64,000 nt of DNA, from the NCBI GenBank assembly GCA_016712315.1, contig JADJRG010000023.1:255543-319542 (forward strand). Direction: 5' to 3'. Positions 52,857 to 61,315 of this stretch are shown piece by piece (position 1 is the stretch's first letter; every line of letters begins with the position of its first letter). The position numbers and the translations under genes were made by a program. A model generated the notes under the pieces. That model did no database searches. It was not told the origin of the DNA and worked only from the letters and a program-made list of their open reading frames with translations. The DNA is from Nannocystis sp. GTDB taxonomy: Bacteria > Myxococcota_A > Polyangia > Nannocystales > Nannocystaceae.

Positions 52857-53035
52857 ATTTCGACCGCAAGGCCCTGCTCTACACCGGCGCAGCCGTGACC
52901 ACCGGGGTGGTCGCCGGCGCCCTGCTGATCACCGGCACGGCGCTGATGATCCACGCCGGTCGTCGCCGACCGCTGCGCCCCGAGCAGCGCGTGCAGCTGC
53001 GCCCCGGTCCCGGCGGCCTGAGCCTGCGCTTTTGA
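52857..53035 (+). pseudogene. 5'-truncated fragment of a myxobacterial surface/TPR-type protein
   Basis: Begins abruptly with DRKALLYTGAAVTTGVVAGA, LLITGTALMIHAGRR and ends VQLRPGPGGLSLRF, a C-terminal membrane helix and tail that I associate with myxobacterial PEGA/TPR-type proteins (ending PGGLxLRF). Start and most of the gene are missing. It meets the minus-strand fragment head to head, an inversion-type junction. Confidence 0.55.
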
Positions 53036-53042
53036 GCGCTGC

Positions 53043-53048
53043 TATCCT
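53043..53048 (+). promoter_or_regulatory. -10-like box before the DUF6151-like gene
   Basis: TATCCT ending seven bases before the GTG at 53056; supports that start over the upstream TTG and suggests a leaderless message. Confidence 0.35.
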
Positions 53049-53055
53049 CCGCGCC

Positions 53056-53670
53056 GTGGCCCACGACATCCCCTTGAAGTGCCGCTGCGGCGCCGTCCAT
53101 GGTCGAGCCTTGCAGGTCGACCCGGTTCGCTGCAACCGACTGATTTGCATGTGCGACGACTGCCAGGTCTACGGCCGCTGGCTCGCCCAGCACGGCTCGC
53201 CGATCCTCGACCCGAGCGGCGGCACCGAGATCCTGCAGATGACCCCGTCGCAGCTGCGCATCGACGGTGGCAGCGAGCATGTCCGCTGCCTGCGACTGAG
53301 CCCCAAGGGCCTCATGCGCTGGCATACGGGCTGCTGTCACACGCCGATCGGCAACACCCTGGAGAAGGCGCGGGTCCCCTTCGTCGGCGTGCCCATGGCC
53401 TTCGTCGATCTCGACCCGGACGAGCGCGACAGCAAGCTGGGGCCGGTGCTGTGCCGCATTCACGCCCGCTACGGCAAGCCGCCGCTGCCGGCCGACAGCC
53501 ACCCCCGGGCCCCGGGCTGGCTGCTGCGCCGCTTCGTGTGGCAGATGCTGCGCGACAGCTTCGCCGGTCGCCACCGGCCCTCGCCCCTGCGCCACGACGA
53601 CGGCTCGCCCCTGGTCACGCCCACGGTGCTGAGCCTCGAGGAGCGTCAGTCACTGAACAGGTCGACGTAG
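53056..53670 (+). CDS. GFA-fold (DUF6151-like) zinc-binding protein
   Basis: 204 residues from GTG 53056. Zinc-type motifs: PLKCRCGAVHGRAL near the start (CxCG) and LICMCDDCQVYGRWLAQH (CxCxxC), then WHTGCCHTPIGNTL, all in the order of the glutathione-dependent formaldehyde-activating (GFA/CENP-V) family and its DUF6151 relatives. Function of these is not established; the classic GFA role is doubtful. The gene is intact. Its last 25 bases overlap a degraded minus-strand gene. Confidence 0.78.
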   Translation: MAHDIPLKCRCGAVHGRALQVDPVRCNRLICMCDDCQVYGRWLAQHGSPILDPSGGTEILQMTPSQLRIDGGSEHVRCLRLSPKGLMRWHTGCCHTPIGNTLEKARVPFVGVPMAFVDLDPDERDSKLGPVLCRIHARYGKPPLPADSHPRAPGWLLRRFVWQMLRDSFAGRHRPSPLRHDDGSPLVTPTVLSLEERQSLNRST

Positions 53671-54600
53671 GAGTGCCGTCGCCGTTGACGTCGATGAGAA
53701 TGTTGATGTACGGACGATTGAGGATGTGGGTGTTGCCGGCGGTGCGCAGGGCGTAGCGGGCGCTGAGGGCGGTGAGCTGAGCGAGGGGGAGGCCGAGCAA
53801 GGCGGGCGCGTCGGTGCCGAGCATGGCCTTGTTGCCGGTGCCGATGCCGTGAAAGCCCTTGTTGCCGATGACGTTGGGGTTGCCGCTGATCGCGTGCGTC
53901 CACATGAGGTAGCCGGCGTCGCTTCGGTCGGCGCTAAGCGGCGTTGACGGAGTAGTCGCTAAAGGTGAGCCAGGGATCGCGCCCATGGGCTGTGTGGGCG
54001 GGGCGGCGGCGGGGGCGGCGGCGTTGGCGAGGTGCTGGGCCTCGGTGACGGGGAGCAGCTCGTGTTCGGCGATGACGGTGGGGCAGCCGGCGCGGACGGG
54101 CGGGCTCAAGACGGCGAGCAGGTCGTCGTGGCTGACGCGGCGCGGGGTGGACCACTGGCCGGGGAGGAGCTGTTCGAGGGAGGCATCGCCGGTGAGGCGG
54201 TTAGCGGGGCCGACGAGGGCGGGGCCGTCGCAGCCGGAGACGCGGACGCGCCAGTAGTAGCCGGCGTAGCGGGATTGACGAGGGTCGAGGGCTTCGAGCG
54301 GGAGGGGCGCGCGGGGGCGCTCGATGTGGCTTCGAGGACATGTGCACTGGCGGACCAGTGGAGCGCGACGTTCATGACGCCGGTGGTGGTGAAGCCGGCG
54401 TTGCGGGTGAGGCGGGCGCGGATGACGGCGGGCGGGGAGCGATCGAGGCGGATCGTTTGGTCGGCTTCGGCGAGCTCGTTGACGACGAGGAGGAGGACGG
54501 TGGGGGCCTCGGTGATGAAGGCGAGCTCCTCGCCGGACTGCGCCCCTCAACGGATCCGGCACCATCCCCGATCGACGGCTGGTGATCGCCGACGGGGAGG
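53615..54600 (-). pseudogene. Degraded or frameshifted protein of unknown family
   Basis: Coding-like pieces lie in different frames on this strand. From the 5' side they are: FITEAPTVLLLVVNELAEAD then IRLDRSPPAVIRARLTRNAG; ALDPRQSRYAGYYWRVRVSG and LTGDASLEQLLPGQWSTPRR with SHDDLLAVLSPPVRAGCP; and finally AGYLMWTHAISGNPNVIGNK with HILNRPYINILIDVNGDGT near base 53,700. Two or three frame changes are needed to join them, at about 54,545 and 54,330. I recognise no family. Good G/C-ending codons in all pieces argue for one gene disrupted recently or by sequence errors. Confidence 0.45.
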
Positions 54601-54743
54601 CGCTGAAGGCGGATCGCTGAGGCGCCGCGCGGCGGGACGGCGCTGGAACGATGAGGTCTAGCGAGCTGGCCCGCACGGAACCGGCTGTAGCTCCCTCCAG
54701 GAGCCTCGCGTGGGCGAGAACGACGCCCGTGACAGCTCGGAAG

Positions 54744-55844
54744 TTACAGGTGGCACTTTAACCTCTTGGCGATTTCCGACGCGATCTGGTCCATCTTTGC
54801 GAGGTCATTCTCGCGTTTCGCGGCCTCGAACTGCGCTTGGAGCTCATGTCCCTGCTTCAGGGTCTTTTGATAGCGAAGAACGGCCTGAAACTCGCTCGGG
54901 CTCAGCTTGCTCAGCAGGTCATCGGAGTCGTCGGAGTCGAAGGTGCTCGCGGCGCTGATGGGCGAGACGTCGTCGGGGGTGGGCTCCTCGGATTCGATTT
55001 CGTCGGCGAGGATGCTCGCGGCGTCGGTCGCCTCGGTGGTGCTCGCCTCGGTGGTACTCGCCGCGCCGACGGGCGAGACGTCGGTCGCCTCGATGGCGGG
55101 CTCTTCGGTGATGCTGGTCGCGGGCTCGTCGGAGCCGACTTCGTCGGTGGTGCTCGCCGCGCTCGTGAGCGAGACGTCGGTCGCCGCAATGGCGGGCTCG
55201 TCGGTGATGCTGGTCGCGGGCTCGTCGGTGATGCTGGTCGCGGGCTCGTCGGTGATGCTGGTCGCGGGCTCGTCGGTGATGCTGGTCGCGGGCTCGTCGA
55301 TGATGCTGGTCGCGGGCTCGTCGACGGTGCTCGCCACCTCGGTAGTGCTCGCCGCCTCGGTGGTGCTCGCCGCCTCGGTGGTGCTCGCCGCCTCGGCGGT
55401 GCTCGCTGCCTCGGTGGTGCTCGCTGCCTCGGTGGCGCTCGCCGCCTCGGTGGCGCTCGCCGCCTCGGTGGTGCTCGCCGTGTCGGCGGGATCGGTGGCG
55501 GTCGCCGCGGTGGTGCTCACCGCGCTGACGGTTGGCATGTCGGCGGGCGCGGTGGTGGCGGGCTCGGTCTCGTTGGTGATGACGAGCTCGGTGATGCTGT
55601 CGGCGCTGGTCGGTGTGACCGTCGGCGTCGGTGATGATGTTGGCGGCGTCGTCGGCTGCGCCGAGTGATTTCTTACGACGCTGGCCATCAACGAGAGAAA
55701 CTCGGAGATCTGTCGCCGGTTGGCCTCGTCCTCGCGCCGCCGGTTGGCCTCGAGCTTGTGGGCAAGGAGGAGGCGTTCCAGGGTCTTGTTCACTTGGGCG
55801 ATCTGCTCACGGAGATCCTGCACCAGGGCCTCGAGCGCGAGCAA
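54744..55844 (-). pseudogene. Repeat-rich C-terminal coiled-coil part of a broken gene
   Basis: Frame from about 55,880 to 54,744; as annotated it starts at a TTG with no ribosome-binding site. It begins with a coiled coil (EALVQDLREQIAQVNKTLER, LLLAHKLEANRRREDEANRR), then Thr/Pro linker, TEAAS-type 15-bp units, five perfect to near-perfect DEPATSIT units and single variants, and ends in a second helical domain, LSKLSPSEFQAVLRYQKTLK followed by KRENDLAKMDQIASEIAKRL. Together with the two frames upstream it looks like one gene of about 650 codons (56700-54744) with a frame change near 55,880. Confidence 0.6.
55201..55320. repeat. 24-bp tandem repeat, five copies
   Basis: TCGGTGATGCTGGTCGCGGG plus CTCG repeated at 55201, 55225, 55249, 55273 and 55297, the last with one substitution; encodes DEPATSIT on the minus strand. 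Confidence 0.95.
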
Positions 55845-56458
55845 TCGCTCCTCAGGTCGCGGTCGTGCGCTACTCGCTCCTGCTCCTGCACGGGCGGATG
55901 AGCTTGCGGGGGCGAAGGCGCGGCGGGTCGCCAGCCACTAGCACGCGCGAGAAACTCGTCGCCGGAGAGGAGCTCGCCAGTGTCCTCCAGCCGCACGTAA
56001 CCGGGCGGGACGCCGGCGTATGTCGGCGGCGACGGGCCATAAGCGGCATAACCCCCATACGCCGGGCCGTACCCGGGCGACTGAGCTCCGGCGGTTTGCT
56101 GGCCGGGGTGGCCGGGGTAGCCGGGGTGGCTGGGGTGGCCGTAGGCGGCATAACCCCCATACGCCGGGTCGTACCCGGGCGACGGATGTCCGGCGGTTTG
56201 CTGGCCGGGGTGGCCGGCGAAACCGTGCGGAGAGTTCGCGGCGAAGGCGGCTGCCTGTTGTTGTTGCTGCTGTTGTTGCTGCTGTTGTTGCTGCTGTTGT
56301 TGCTGTTGCTGCTGCGCCATCCGCAAGAGATCGAGGTGGTCGGCTTGAGGCGGCTGGGTCGGGCCGGTGTGGGGCGCGTTCGCGGGGCCAGGCTGTGCCG
56401 GACCCGCTGGCCCTGGCGCAGGTCCGGGGGATGGAGCCGCCTGTGTTCCGTCATCCAA
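55790..56458 (-). pseudogene. Poly-glutamine and Gly/Tyr-rich middle part of the broken gene
   Basis: As annotated it starts from a TTG that also lies within the preceding frame. It holds a Pro/Ala/Gly-rich start (DDGTQAAPSPGPAPGPAGPA), HLDLLRM, then twenty consecutive glutamines, then two copies of a 34-residue Gly/Tyr/Pro unit (HPGQQTAG, PGYDPAYGGYAAYG) with 102-bp periodicity, then EDTGELLSGDEFLARA. This reads like a prion-like or adhesin-like disordered domain. A one-base shift back from the upstream frame near 56,460 joins it to MTAESPKEEAQ..., and another shift near 55,880 to the coiled-coil part. Confidence 0.6.
56255..56314. repeat. CAG/CAA tract coding for 20 glutamines
   Basis: Sixty bases of mixed CTG/TTG on the plus strand, that is CAG/CAA on the coding strand, giving exactly 20 Gln codons. 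The mixture of codons is more stable than a pure triplet repeat. Confidence 0.95.
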
Positions 56459-56459
56459 A

Positions 56460-56700
56460 ATGGATCCGAAATTTCTTGGAGGCTCGGGATGTGGAGGCCG
56501 GCGGTCGCGCAGGTCTCGGCGAAGGTCAACCTCCGGCCGATCCGCGCCTCCGTCTGTTTGATCTCCGTGGACTTCTCATACAAGCTGGCCACGGTCAGGA
56601 CGCCGCACTGAATCAGCGGGAGCCACGGCTTGATCGCGATCACCCATGGGTTGTTCGCGAGGGGGTTTTGGGCTTCTTCTTTGGGGCTCTCTGCGGTCAT
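56460..56700 (-). pseudogene. N-terminal part of the broken repeat-rich gene
   Basis: Starts at ATG 56700 with GGAGG eight bases before it. Reads MTAESPKEEAQNPLANNPWV, AIKPWLPLIQCGVLTVASLY (a single hydrophobic segment, possibly a membrane anchor) and EIKQTEARIGRRLTFAETCA ... SLQEISDPFW, where the frame must move back by one base to enter the glutamine-rich part. Lies 47 bases downstream of the 96-residue gene, in the same direction. Confidence 0.55.
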
Positions 56701-56747
56701 TTCGCGCCTCCGTGTTGTAAGCGCCGCACACCGACGACGGGGATCTT

Positions 56748-57038
56748 TTAGTGATAAGGCTTTCTTGTGACCCGCGCCTCGGTTGGCGTGGTGGCGGTCT
56801 GGGCGGCGGTCTGGGCGGCGGCTTGTCCGAAGTTGTGGGCGACGATCGCACGCGCCAGCATGTCGACGTCGCCGAGGCTCTTCTGGCTCGCGGCTCTCGC
56901 CCGGGCGAGCTCCTCTGTGAAGCGCTTCGTCTGCTCGAGCATGAGGATCCCGAACGCCTGGCTGAGCTCGTTCATGTCGGAGGCTTGAGTGACCGCGAGT
57001 CTTCGGACGTCGCCGAGCACCTCGATCATCAAGCTCAT
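56748..57038 (-). CDS. 96-residue helical protein, second gene of the repeat cluster
   Basis: ATG 57038 overlaps the stop of the preceding 51-residue gene by four bases (ATGA), favouring this start over the TTG at 57065. Sequence: MSLMIEVLGDVRRLAVTQAS, then EQTKRFTEELARARAASQKS and AIVAHNFGQAAAQTAAQTAT. Almost wholly amphipathic helix; no membrane segment. Resembles a small structural or chaperone-like partner of the larger coiled-coil product downstream. No family recognised. Confidence 0.6.
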   Translation of the reverse strand: MSLMIEVLGDVRRLAVTQASDMNELSQAFGILMLEQTKRFTEELARARAASQKSLGDVDMLARAIVAHNFGQAAAQTAAQTATTPTEARVTRKPYH

Positions 57039-57190
57039 GACGTCTCTGAGCTGTCCCACGGGCAAGGTTGCTGATGGCGGCGGAAGCGACCCCCTCCGAG
57101 CTCCTGCACCAACAGCCCTTGAGCTTGGAGGCCCGCAAGTGTCGCCTCGTCCGCCTCCACCACCCTGCCGTTAATCAGAACCCGCCGCAT
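57035..57190 (-). CDS. 51-residue protein, first gene of the repeat cluster
   Basis: Short gene below usual length cut-offs: MRRVLINGRVVEADEATLAG, LQAQGLLVQELGGGRFRRHQ, ending QPCPWDSSETS. The stop overlaps the ATG of the next gene (ATGA), an arrangement that speaks for real translation. The peptide recalls the small beta-hairpin modules seen in phage baseplate or adaptor proteins, but this is only a resemblance. No clear Shine-Dalgarno sequence. Confidence 0.45.
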   Translation of the reverse strand: MRRVLINGRVVEADEATLAGLQAQGLLVQELGGGRFRRHQQPCPWDSSETS

Positions 57191-57739
57191 CCACGCACCG
57201 TCCCACGGCAAGAAGCCGTCAGCTCAGGGGTACGCGAGCTCTCTCGCGAGGTGCAACGAATAATTCGCCCCTGTCGCAGGCTCGAATGCGTGTTTATGAC
57301 GATGTCGCGCGTGCGGGTTGGTGGCCGTGATCGCGCGATCGGAGCGTGGTCATCGGCGCGTGCGTTGCTGCGCGGGCAGCCGTGGGGCGAGTCTGTGGCG
57401 CTGATCGGGGCTGTTCTGGCGGATCGGGGCAGCGACCCGGCGCGCTGGGGGTTGGTCGCGCACGAGAGCCTCTCAATGCGCGGTTGAGAGCCTCTCGAGA
57501 CGCGGCGGTTTGTTGGTCGATTGGTCGCGGTGTCCTTCGAGTTGGTTAGGGTAAACAACGTTCTTGCGGCATTGGGCTCGCGTCGTTCTGGTTTGGTCCG
57601 GGTGGTCTGAGGGCTAGGTCGATGGCCCGCTGGCGTTTGGGTGTAGGGGCCCGTGTCGTGGGGTTCGTTGCCCCCAGGTTACCGCTTGCGCGAGCTGGGG
57701 TCCGCCGTAGTAACTTCGATCCTCTTTAGGGAGGCTGCG
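57191..57739. other. 549-base divergent spacer of the repeat cluster
   Basis: Separates leftward genes (from 57190) and rightward genes (from 57740). It holds one possible small ORF (57296-57487, separate entry). The right side has a plausible promoter TTGCGC-16-TAGTAA near 57694-57715 and a GGAGG before the 57740 start. No repeats. Confidence 0.5.
57296..57487 (+). CDS. Possible 63-residue protein
   Basis: ATG 57296 to TGA 57487: MTMSRVRVGGRDRAIGAWSS, ARALLRGQPWGESVALIGAV, LADRGSDPARWGLVAHESLS. Codon bias is moderately good on the plus strand. It has no ribosome-binding site and no recognisable family, so it may be chance. Confidence 0.3.
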   Translation: MTMSRVRVGGRDRAIGAWSSARALLRGQPWGESVALIGAVLADRGSDPARWGLVAHESLSMRG

Positions 57740-58632
57740 ATGGACGGCGATCGTTGGTGGGGGCAGTTGGTCGGGGAGTACGCGGCGCATCTGGCGGGCG
57801 AGGACCTGGCGTCGGGGGTCGTGTGGTGGCGCGTACACACGCGGGCGAGCTCTGCACTTTCGGCCGCTACGAGAGGTCGTACGCGGTGCTCCTGCGCGAG
57901 AAAGAGTTCGTCACGCCCCTTGCGGCGGGGTCGCGGCGCGCCGTGGACGAGGCCCTCCTCTTCTTCCAACAGGGCAACAACGCCGCGGCTGTGCCTGTAC
58001 CTGTCGTGACCGAGGCGGGCGTGAAGCGGTTCTTTAGGCTGGTGGGAGGGGCCGTCCTTGTCGGTGTGGCGACGCTGTCAACGGGCGCCATCTTGTGCGC
58101 CTGTCAGGGCGATCAACTGGTGTTTGTCCGCGCACAGGACGACCCGTTCGGGCAGATGGACGCGGTGAGCTTCGGTAAGCCCGGCTCCTTGCATGACCTG
58201 AACTTCGACTCGGTCAGACACCTAGGCGTGGGGATCCCTGGGACACGAGGCGGGAACGGGCGAGGGCGCGGGCGCGGGCGGACGGCGCCAGCGGGACCAC
58301 GATCCGAGTCGCAGAAGACGCAGGCCGCGGGCGAGCCGCTGCGTCTGCCCGCGAGCCTCAGCGCTGAGTACGATCAGATTCTCGCCCGAGAGCGGCTGGC
58401 GCCAGAGGACAAGGCGCGAGTATCGAGCGCGCTACGCGGGTGCTTTGAGGCGCTGCTGCGGCGGGCGAAGAAGGCGAAGGTGAAGGAGGAGCACCGCTCC
58501 CGCGGAGGACAAGCGCTGCCGACGGTGACGCGGCTGCTGTGCGAGCTGGCGCTGCGAGGAGCCGAGGACTTGGTGGGGCTTACGGGTAGGATCTTAAAGA
58601 AGCTCCAAGAGGTGGCCGGCGAGCTGAAGTGA
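57740..58632 (+). pseudogene. Unrecognised protein with one membrane helix, frameshifted
   Basis: ATG 57740 preceded by GGAGG. The first frame reads MDGDRWWGQLVGEYAAHLAG, EDLASGVVWWRVHTR; at about 57,835 the coding bias changes to another frame: AGELCTFGRYERSYAVLLRE, KEFVTPLAAGSRRAVDEALL. A hydrophobic segment (GGAVLVGVATLSTGAILCAC) follows, then a Gly/Arg-rich linker and a basic helical end (YDQILARERLAPEDKARVSS, LLRRAKKAKVKEEHRSRGG). The gene is divergent from the repeat cluster and 63 bases upstream of another repeat gene. No family recognised. Confidence 0.5.
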
Positions 58633-58695
58633 GGATCTCCCCCGCGGACGCTGTCCCACGCGCTGCAACTGCTGCTGGCGACGAAGACGTGCCTG

Positions 58696-59699
58696 ATGGT
58701 GCGCGAGGGCCATACGTGGACGATCCGCCTCGAAGAGCTGAGCGACCCGTGGTCGCAGCTCCATCGCGAGTTTGTAAAAGAGACACCCCGCGCCTGTCGG
58801 CCCGCGCGCGCGGCCGAGGCGACGGCGGCGGCGGCAGAGGCGACGGCCGATGAGGTGAGGGAGCACGAAGAGGGCGCGGCGGATGCGGCGGATGCGGCGG
58901 ATGCGGCGGCCGCGGTCGACTCCGATGCGACCAACAGCGAGGCGAGCACCATGACCCACGAAGAGGGCGCGGCGGATGCGGCGGATGCGGCGGATGCGGC
59001 GGCCGCGGTCGACTCCGACGCGACCAACAGCGAGGCGAGCACCATGACCCACGAAGAGGGCGCGGCGGATGCGGCGGATGCGGCGGATGCGGCGGCCGCG
59101 GTCGACTCCGACGCGACCAACAGCGAGGCGAGCACCATGACCCACGAAGAGGGCGCGGCGGATGCGGCGGATGCGGCGGATGCGGCGGCCGCGGTCGACT
59201 CCGACGCGACCAACAGCGAGGCGAGCACCATGACCGACGAGACCGCTGACGACGAGACCATGAGTGTGGCGAGCACCATCAGCGACGACGCTGCCGCCAC
59301 CGAAGCCGACCCGCTGGAGGCGCCCGCGACGCCCGTTATCATCGCCCCCGAAGCCCCCGCTGCCGACCCACCGGAGGCGCCCGCCCCGCCAGAGGCTACA
59401 GCTCAACCCGGCCGCCCGTGGCCACGGCCGCAGGAAATCTCTCGGCGACGCCGACCAGGCTGCCAACATCGGCGCCGACGCCGACCGCACCCTCCAGCCC
59501 CGCTGCGCCTGCTTCCGCGGCGGAGGAGCGCATGACACTCTTGGAGGCCGCGGTACGCGAGGGACTCGAAGAGATACAACTCCTCCGGGACACTCTGCGT
59601 GCGGCACTCGTCGCCGCCGCCGCTCCGACAAATGATCCTCGACCGCAGAATGTCAACGAGCCGCCGCCCCCGCCGCCGCGCCGCCCACACAGCCCTTGA
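58696..59699 (+). pseudogene. Repeat protein with four 31-residue units, frameshifted
   Basis: ATG 58696: MVREGHTWTIRLEELSDPWS, QLHREFVKETPRA, then a run of four almost identical 31-residue units (HEEGAADAADAADAAAAVDS, DATNSEASTMT). Next comes an acidic Thr/Pro-rich part to about residue 230. At about 59,410 the frame shifts to ATAAGNLSATPTRLPTSAP, EERMTLLEAAVREGLEEIQL and LLRDTLRAALVAA, a coiled coil, then a proline-rich end. Similar organisation to the leftward gene: N-terminal helical part, low-complexity repeats, C-terminal coiled coil. The frame change lies in a GC homopolymer-rich stretch. Confidence 0.5.
58864..59235. repeat. 93-bp tandem repeat, four copies
   Basis: Copies start at 58864, 58957, 59050 and 59143 and are identical apart from a T/C difference at one position in the first. 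Each encodes 31 residues ending NSEASTMT. The lack of silent differences suggests very recent amplification. Confidence 0.95.
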
Positions 59700-59744
59700 T
59701 CCAGGAAGAGCTGGTCCTGCTGGCGCCACTCGCCCTCCCAAGAG

Positions 59745-59750
59745 TAGGAT
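59745..59750 (+). promoter_or_regulatory. -10-like box before the vWA-type lipoprotein
   Basis: TAGGAT ending seven bases before the ATG at 59758, in the same position as for other genes with no Shine-Dalgarno sequence. Confidence 0.4.
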
Positions 59751-59757
59751 CCCACCC

Positions 59758-60845
59758 ATGGCGCCACGGATCCGGCTCCTCCTCGCCTTCGGGCTCGCGC
59801 TCGCCTGCCAGCCGACGCAGGGCGAGACGACGTCGTTCGCGTCGGTGCCGACGACGGCACCTCCTCCCTCGGGATCAGACTCCAGCGCGGCGGACACGAG
59901 CGGCGGCAGCGACGGGGGGCGTCGCAAGGGAGCACGACCGCGGCGAGCGGCGCGAGCTCGACTGAAGATCCGAGCGCGGGCACCGGCGACACGACGCTGC
60001 TCTACGACGTCGGCCCCGACACCGACACCGCCACCGGCAGCGACACGAAGCCGGCGGGGTGCGAGGGCAAGATCGACCTGCTCTTTGTCATGTCGCGCGA
60101 CGCTTCGATGAAGAGCAGCCAAGAAAAACTGCTCGCGGCGTTTCCCGGCTTCATCGCGACCATCCAGGCGAAATTCGCGGATTTTGACTACCACATCATG
60201 GTCGTCGACGGTGACACCGAGTGGGGCCTGATCACCTGTGACCTGGCGTGCGCGATGGAGGGCTTCTGTGGCGGGGTCCCGGACTACCCTTGTGATCTGC
60301 TTCACCTCGTCACCGACTGCGACCGCACGATCGGCCTTAAGCAACGTCTTCGCCGCTGGTGGGAACGCCAGCAACAAGCCGTGCCAGATCGCGGGCGGCC
60401 GGCGTTACTTGACCAACGAGCAGCCGAACCTCGCCGAGACCTTCTCCTGCGTCGCCAAGCTGGGCACTAGTGGCTACGACCTCATGGGCCAAGCGCTCAG
60501 CGCCGCGATGAAGCCAGAGATGAACGCCCCGGGCGGCTGCAACGCCGGCTTCCTCCGTGACGATGCGTTGCTGATGGTCACCTTCATCGGCGGCTACGAC
60601 TACGACTCGAAGGGCAACCCGGATCTTTGGGCGGATCGTGTGCTCTCGGCCAAGGGCGGTGATCAGGGGGCGGTGGTGATGGTCAGTATCCTCGATCCCA
60701 AGTGCCCCCGTATGATCGAGTCTGCGAGCTGGTCAAAAAATTCCCGTACCACCTGGTCGCGAACAGCGACTTCGGCTACCTGAGCGCGTTCGAGGACGCG
60801 ACCGGACTGGTCGCAGAGGCGTGCGCCGAGTTCACCCCGGGCTGA
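59758..60845 (+). pseudogene. vWA-like domain lipoprotein with at least three frame changes
   Basis: Lipoprotein signal MAPRIRLLLAFGLALACQ (lipobox LALAC), Ser/Thr/Pro linker, then after a frame change near 59,925 (in a G6 run) EGKIDLLFVMSRDASMKSSQ, KLLAAFPGFIATIQAKFADF and YHIMVVDGDTEWGLITCD, the pattern of the myxobacterial von Willebrand-A-like family. The MIDAS-type position is SRDASM where the family normally has DNSGSM, so metal binding is doubtful. A second change near 60,340 leads to CQIAGGRRYLTNEQPNLAET, VAKLGTSGYDLMGQALSAAM and DDALLMVTFIGGYDYDSKGN. A third near 60,720 gives LVKKFPYHLVANSDFGYLSA, FEDATGLVAEACAEFTPG and TGA at 60845. Probably one 360-residue protein. Confidence 0.6.
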
Positions 60846-61099
60846 GCGCGGGCTCAACGCGCCTGGCCCCGAAGAACAGCAAGAGGTGCCCGGAGCGCCG
60901 GAGCGCTCGACCAGCCAGACGTGCGATGGTGATCCGCTCGCCCCCGAGTCCGAGACGCCCTCCGCGGTTCTGCGCGAACACTCCCGCTGACGGCCCACGG
61001 GCCGCTCGCTAGCCCCGAAGATGCCCGGCCTTCCGCTTCCGGGTGGAGGTGGAGATGGGGTCGCGGGCACGGTGGCGCGGAGGCTTCACGGCCGGTCGG

Positions 61100-61315
61100 G
61101 AGGCCGGCGACGACGGAGGGAGATCTCCCGCGGATCCTCTACGTCCCTGACCTCGCCGAACTGCTCGGGCGCAGCGAGAAGGCCGTGCGTCACGCGATGC
61201 GCCGCGGCCTCCTCCGGAGCCGTTGAAGCTGGCCGGGCGGCTTGCCTGGAGGCGCGCGGATGTGCTCTCTTGGGTCTCGGAGAGCCACGGCGTCTCGGAT
61301 CTGAGCCGTTCGTGA
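61100..61315 (+). pseudogene. Excisionase-like helix-turn-helix protein, frameshifted
   Basis: RILYVPDLAELLGRSEKAVR, HAMRRGLL is a MerR/excisionase-type helix-turn-helix (HTH_17). The expected continuation, LKLAGRLAWRRADVLSWVSE, appears in another frame from about 61,207 and ends SDLSRS at TGA 61313-61315. This stop overlaps a GTG for the integrase (GTGA). Small HTH genes coupled to an integrase are common in conjugative or integrative elements. Confidence 0.55.

Noticed and set aside
55201..55320. Possible CRISPR array
   Set aside because: Contiguous 24-bp coding repeats with no spacers.
54837..55634. Plus-strand Gly/Arg/Asp-rich frame (RDVGRL-type repeats) opposite the coiled-coil gene
   Set aside because: Antisense shadow of the DEPATSIT and TEAAS repeats; the minus strand has coiled-coil ends and acidic composition.
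57068..57487. 139-codon plus-strand frame over the small cluster genes
   Set aside because: Its first half is antisense to the ATGA-coupled 51- and 96-residue genes; only the part from 57296 has fair bias and was kept as a doubtful small ORF.
58374..59342. A 322-residue hydrophobic minus-strand frame (repeated VLASLLVASES units)
   Set aside because: It is the antisense of the 93-bp repeat; the plus strand has start, acidic linker and coiled coil and fits the gene order.
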